From positions 31,672 through 95,671 of the forward strand of contig JARLGV010000067.1 in NCBI GenBank assembly GCA_031292555.1: a DNA stretch of 64,000 bases, written 5' to 3'. Made by a program: the position numbers and the translations under genes. Under the pieces are notes generated by a model. The model was not told the origin of the DNA. It ran no database searches and worked only from the letters and a program-made list of their open reading frames with translations. Below are positions 60,630 to 64,000 of this stretch, piece by piece. The stretch comes from Fimbriimonas sp. (GTDB lineage Bacteria; Armatimonadota; Fimbriimonadia; Fimbriimonadales; Fimbriimonadaceae). Every line of letters starts with the position of its first letter. Within the stretch, counting starts at the first letter, position 1.

Positions 60630-63395
60630 ATGAGCGACTTAGGGCCCTACGTGGTGCAGTCAAACGGACATCGACCGGCGATTGAGCTAACGCTCATGGG
60701 CATCTTTGGATTAACCGTCGACGGTGTGCCGACGCCTCAAATGCCAAAGCCGTGTCAACAGCTCTTCGCCCTCCTGGCCCTTGCCGAAGGACGCGGCGTG
60801 CCGCGAGAAAAAGCCGCTCTGACGATCTGGCCGGATGCTCCGACCGGGACTTCGCGCTTCTATTTGCGAAGAACGCTGATGCAATGCCGGGACGCCCTCA
60901 AGGCAAGACGGGAATGGCTCGAGGATACCGATACCGAGGCGATTCGGCTTGTCGATCGCGATGTCCGGGTCGATCTGTGGTCCTTTGGCAGGCTCTGCGG
61001 ATCCGACCGAGTCGAAGAACTGGTGGACGCCTTTGAAATGGGACAACAGGAGTTCCTCCTCGGATCGAAGGCAAGTTGGGTAGCGGTCGAGAGGATGAGA
61101 ATCCTCCTGCGATCCCAGGCTGCATGCCTTCGCGCCGCACGCATTCGCCGCCAAAGCGGGGACTTTTCGGGCGCCCTCGAGTTGCTGTCGAGATGCCACC
61201 AGATCGATCCCTTGGACGAAGCCGTGCTGCTGCCGTTCTGGGAAAGCCTCGTCGAGACCGGCCAAGAAAAGCGATTCCAAGACAGCTACCTTCGAACTCT
61301 GGCTCGGTACGAAAAGTCAGGAATGGCCCTCACACCGAGCCTGGCCGACGCAGCCAAACGGTTGTTTCGCCATGTTGAGCTTCCCGAATCGAAATCCCCA
61401 ACGATTGTCGATGTAGCCAACGCCCCCTTCAGTCTGGATGGCCTTGGACCGTTGGTTGGACGCGAACAGGTGATCCGGCGCGCGGCGGAGCTGCTCAAAA
61501 CAAACCGGGTCCTCGAAATTTCCGGACCACCTGGGATCGGCAAGACTCGGCTCGCTCTCGAAATCGCGCGCCGTCTCGGATGGCCGGCACAATATTCGAC
61601 CTCGCTCGAAATGGACGCTCCAGCCGAGTTGCGCCACCGTCGATCGCTTGCAATCGTGGATCTAGGCGAACGAACGCAGATCGGCGCCGTGAGTTCCATT
61701 GAGTCGACTCTCTCACGAAACTCCTACCTGCGTATCCTGGTGCTGTCCAGATCTAGAGTCACCGGTGGCGACGCCGCGAACCTGCCACTTGGTCCTCTCT
61801 CCCCTGACGATAGCGCCGTCGTGTTCGCTGCCCTGAACGGAACGAGAGACATCGACGAGGTACAGATTGCCGACTTGGTCCAGCGCTTGGACGGCAACCC
61901 ACTGGCCCTCCGCATTGCCGCGAATCACAGTCGGCTTTACGGTGTCTCGGAGACGCTTCGCGTACTCGATCGGGCTGAACCAGAACACGACCTCGTGTGC
62001 CAACTTCGTGCCAAAATCGTGTCTCCATGGTTGGCGACGCTAACCCAAACAGAGGCGACGGCGATTGCGGTTCTAAGCGAGCTTCCGGGTAGTTTTTCGC
62101 TTGGATTGGCCCGCTTCCTGACTCCGGAGCCGCTGCAAGTTTCGTTCGATTCCTTCGCGTCCGATGCACTCAAGCGATTCCGTGCACGAGTGGACGATGC
62201 CGAGGGATATATGCGGATCAGTTCGTTGGTCCGATTGTGTAGGCGACCGCCCCGCGCGGACACGTCAGAAGCCCTCATCCGAGCACTGGACTTCTATCTG
62301 CAACGTATTCAAGCCGGTGACATGGCACTTTTGGCCGACTTCGATGCCGTTGAGGCGGTGGCGCAAGCGAACCTCACGGAACGCCCCGACGACGCACTCA
62401 GCCTGCTCAACTGGTTCGGCCCGGTCCTGATTGAGTCAAGTGACCTCTCGCGAATCCAGTCGCTCACCCACTCGATACTTGCTCAATTTGAGACCCCATC
62501 GTCGGAGGTCGCGCAAGCCTGGCTGAACCTCGGAGCGGTCAGCCACATAACACATGACCTTGTCACGGCGGAGGACGCGTTCCGTCGGGCCTACGAGGCG
62601 GCCGACACAATCGGCTCGACTAGCCAACGACTGGAGGCTCTGATTAGTCTCGGTGAAGTCGCCGCGAACACGGGTGAACTGGAAACTGCCGAACGGGAGC
62701 TATCCGCCGCGCTGGAGATCACGCGTCAGATCGGAGATGTGGCAGGCGAAGCGCGAGTCTTGCGTAACGTCGGGTACGTCTGCAGGATTCGGCGCGACTT
62801 TGCGCAGGCGATCCAGCACACAACCAGAGCCCTCGCCCTGCACACTCTCCTGGGCGATCACGATGGTCGGGTCTGGTGCATCGGAAGCCTCGCAAGCTGC
62901 CAGTTTGAAGCCGGTCAGTATCAGGAGGCCCTGACGCGCTTTTCCGAGGCACTGGCGATCCATCGCCATCATGGCAACACCGATGGAATCGTGTGGAATC
63001 TCACTTCTCTGGCCGACGTCTCCAACAAGCTTGGCGACTTCAAAGGCGCCAGGCGATATGCGCTAGATGCGCTTGACATTCACAAGCGACTTCACACTCA
63101 GCGTCGCGCTTGGCCCTTGCGTGTTTTGGCCGACACGGCAAAGCTGGAGGGCGATTTGAACCTCGCCGACAAACTGCTGCTCGAATCGCTCGAGGTCATT
63201 CGCCAAAGTGGCGACCCAGTTTCGGAATCGCTCATTCTGGTCACCCTGGCCGAGACCTCGTTCGAGCGGAGCGAAGACGCGACCGGACTCGCCTATCTCG
63301 ACCTCGCCGAGCAGATCGGAACGCGCATCGACCATCCGGCGGTGCTTCACGCTGTCAAGGAAGTCCGCGATACATACGCCGCGCGAGTCCGATGA
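60630..63395 (+). CDS. SARP/AfsR-like regulator with BTAD, AAA and TPR domains
   Basis: A 921-residue protein. The N-terminal OmpR-type winged-helix domain (about 18-105; IELTLMGIFGLTVDGVPTPQMPKPCQQLFALLALAEGRGVPREKAALTIWPDAP) is joined to a BTAD (about 110-255). The NTPase part has the P-loop GPPGIGKTRLALEIARR (about 297) and LGPLVGREQ at its start. The C-terminal half has about seven TPR units (about 610-915), for example RNVGYVCRIRRDFAQAIQHTTRALALH. Such STAND-type activators sense a signal by the TPRs and switch on target genes. It is divergent from the HAF/barrel operon and could control it. No -35/-10 was recognised. Confidence 0.9.
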   Translation: MSDLGPYVVQSNGHRPAIELTLMGIFGLTVDGVPTPQMPKPCQQLFALLALAEGRGVPREKAALTIWPDAPTGTSRFYLRRTLMQCRDALKARREWLEDTDTEAIRLVDRDVRVDLWSFGRLCGSDRVEELVDAFEMGQQEFLLGSKASWVAVERMRILLRSQAACLRAARIRRQSGDFSGALELLSRCHQIDPLDEAVLLPFWESLVETGQEKRFQDSYLRTLARYEKSGMALTPSLADAAKRLFRHVELPESKSPTIVDVANAPFSLDGLGPLVGREQVIRRAAELLKTNRVLEISGPPGIGKTRLALEIARRLGWPAQYSTSLEMDAPAELRHRRSLAIVDLGERTQIGAVSSIESTLSRNSYLRILVLSRSRVTGGDAANLPLGPLSPDDSAVVFAALNGTRDIDEVQIADLVQRLDGNPLALRIAANHSRLYGVSETLRVLDRAEPEHDLVCQLRAKIVSPWLATLTQTEATAIAVLSELPGSFSLGLARFLTPEPLQVSFDSFASDALKRFRARVDDAEGYMRISSLVRLCRRPPRADTSEALIRALDFYLQRIQAGDMALLADFDAVEAVAQANLTERPDDALSLLNWFGPVLIESSDLSRIQSLTHSILAQFETPSSEVAQAWLNLGAVSHITHDLVTAEDAFRRAYEAADTIGSTSQRLEALISLGEVAANTGELETAERELSAALEITRQIGDVAGEARVLRNVGYVCRIRRDFAQAIQHTTRALALHTLLGDHDGRVWCIGSLASCQFEAGQYQEALTRFSEALAIHRHHGNTDGIVWNLTSLADVSNKLGDFKGARRYALDALDIHKRLHTQRRAWPLRVLADTAKLEGDLNLADKLLLESLEVIRQSGDPVSESLILVTLAETSFERSEDATGLAYLDLAEQIGTRIDHPAVLHAVKEVRDTYAARVR

Positions 63396-63428
63396 CCGCC
63401 TATCAAGCCCTGCGGATGCCCTATTCGT

Positions 63429-64000
63429 CTATGGCGATGCGACAACCCCGCTGAGGTCCAGCTTGCCGTTGGGCAGCTTCGGGACGGCGAAGACTGCGAC
63501 CCAAGGTTCGTCCTTGGCGGCTAACCATTTTCGTCCTTGATCCATGGGTTGTTCCAGCTTCCGCCAGCAATCCGCATGCAAGGACGTGTCCTTGAAGAAC
63601 ATCGTCGAGATGAGCCCCTCCTGCTCGGGAATCGCACCAAGACCGAACGGAACCGACGGCGTCACCCATGCTCCGACCGGGATCCAGTAGTTGGGAATGC
63701 CAGACCCATACGGTTGGGCCAAGGCGGCTTCGTCAGCTCGCCAAAGGACGTAATGGTAATAGCCCTTCAACGTCCAGGGAGTCGATGACAGCGATGTCAG
63801 CGAATCCACTTGTGCCAGGAAGTACGGGCATGCCGAGCCGAACTTAAGATTAACCCTGCACCGAGCCCTGTCGTTGGAAGCAATCAGGCGGATCTCCTGA
63901 GCACCTACCGCCGATACCGCCTCCAAGCGGGTCATGCTTTGCCAGTCGCTGCGGCCGTTTTCCTGAACCCATATCACGATGCCGTAATGCCCCAGGTCCC
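63429..64000 (-). CDS. unknown protein, partial at right edge
   Basis: The minus-strand frame is open from the window edge to the stop at 63429 (about 190 codons visible, N-terminus beyond the edge). It reads ...DLGHYGIVIWVQENGRSDWQSMTRLEAVSAVGAQEIRLI, then a region with Trp, Pro and Gly that looks like a beta-sandwich (YYHYVLWRADEAALAQPYGSGIPNYW), and ends FAVPKLPNGKLDLSGVVASP. The GTG at 63977 would be an internal start, but the frame continues upstream. It resembles the tail of a carbohydrate-active or secreted beta-protein; I do not name a family. It is convergent with the regulator. Confidence 0.6.
   Translation of the reverse strand, partial: DLGHYGIVIWVQENGRSDWQSMTRLEAVSAVGAQEIRLIASNDRARCRVNLKFGSACPYFLAQVDSLTSLSSTPWTLKGYYHYVLWRADEAALAQPYGSGIPNYWIPVGAWVTPSVPFGLGAIPEQEGLISTMFFKDTSLHADCWRKLEQPMDQGRKWLAAKDEPWVAVFAVPKLPNGKLDLSGVVASP

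Overview
The window is bacterial chromosome of roughly 60% G+C (by eye). It is densely packed with short intergenic gaps and both strands used about equally. No rRNA, tRNA, CRISPR array, transposase, integrase or phage gene was recognised. The mix suggests a soil- or water-type heterotroph of the Armatimonadota, probably Fimbriimonadia. The grounds are a prepilin-type secreted protein with the H...DG tail typical of Planctomycetes/Armatimonadetes, lipoproteins plus a putative outer-membrane barrel (diderm envelope), many glycoside hydrolases, and apparent leaderless promoters beside Shine-Dalgarno genes. The assignment is inference, not proof.

Layout. 1-1.7 kb: an ABC-2 exporter (permease running off the left edge, plus ATPase). 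1.8-6.6 kb: a small hydrophobic ORF, an FAD oxidoreductase, then csrA, a membrane protein, ribF, an anchored protein and a repeat-rich lipoprotein with a clear terminator. 6.7-8.9 kb: argC-argJ. 8.9-13.4 kb (minus): an operon read accB-like, pseudopilin-like, accC, nusB, folD, alpha/beta hydrolase. 13.6-23 kb: M48 protease, D-aminoacylase-like amidohydrolase, ribE, GH31 glucosidase, an envelope protein, a secreted hydrolase coupled to a GNAT, and a prepilin-like protein. 23.1-27.6 kb: a 1496-residue protein joining a degenerate M28-like peptidase to an FtsX-type permease. 27.6-36 kb: two sugar-phosphate-isomerase-like TIM barrels around rimO, then ndk, alaS and a trans-sulfuration PLP enzyme. 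36-42 kb: a rhamnulose-phosphate-aldolase/dehydrogenase fusion, a DUF6159-like membrane protein and a GH63-like glucosidase. 42.1-45.2 kb: a structured non-coding stretch, hsp20, then an ankyrin protein adjoining a K+-channel-like protein. 45.2-56 kb: Mpg glycosylase, 6-phosphogluconate dehydrogenase, UbiD, a GtaA-like glutaminase, a TraB/GumN protein, two membrane proteins and a GH78 rhamnosidase. 56-64 kb: an arsR + triple-AHSA1 operon with a palindromic operator, a HAF lipoprotein/barrel pair divergent from a SARP-like AAA-TPR regulator, and a partial gene at the right edge.

How it fits together. Housekeeping (alaS, nusB, folD, rimO, ndk, ribE, ribF, arginine and fatty-acid synthesis) is interleaved with scavenging functions: GH31, GH63-like, GH78, GtaA and the rhamnose aldolase fusion point to use of plant or microbial glycans. 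The most noteworthy points are the accB homologue whose biotin-acceptor lysine is missing, the pseudopilin-like gene lodged between accB and accC, the pseudopeptidase-permease fusion, a recurring TANNNT-N6/7-ATG leaderless arrangement, tiny ATGA-overlapping upstream ORFs, and a hairpin-rich 650-bp gap upstream of hsp20. No complete novel defence or mobile system was seen.
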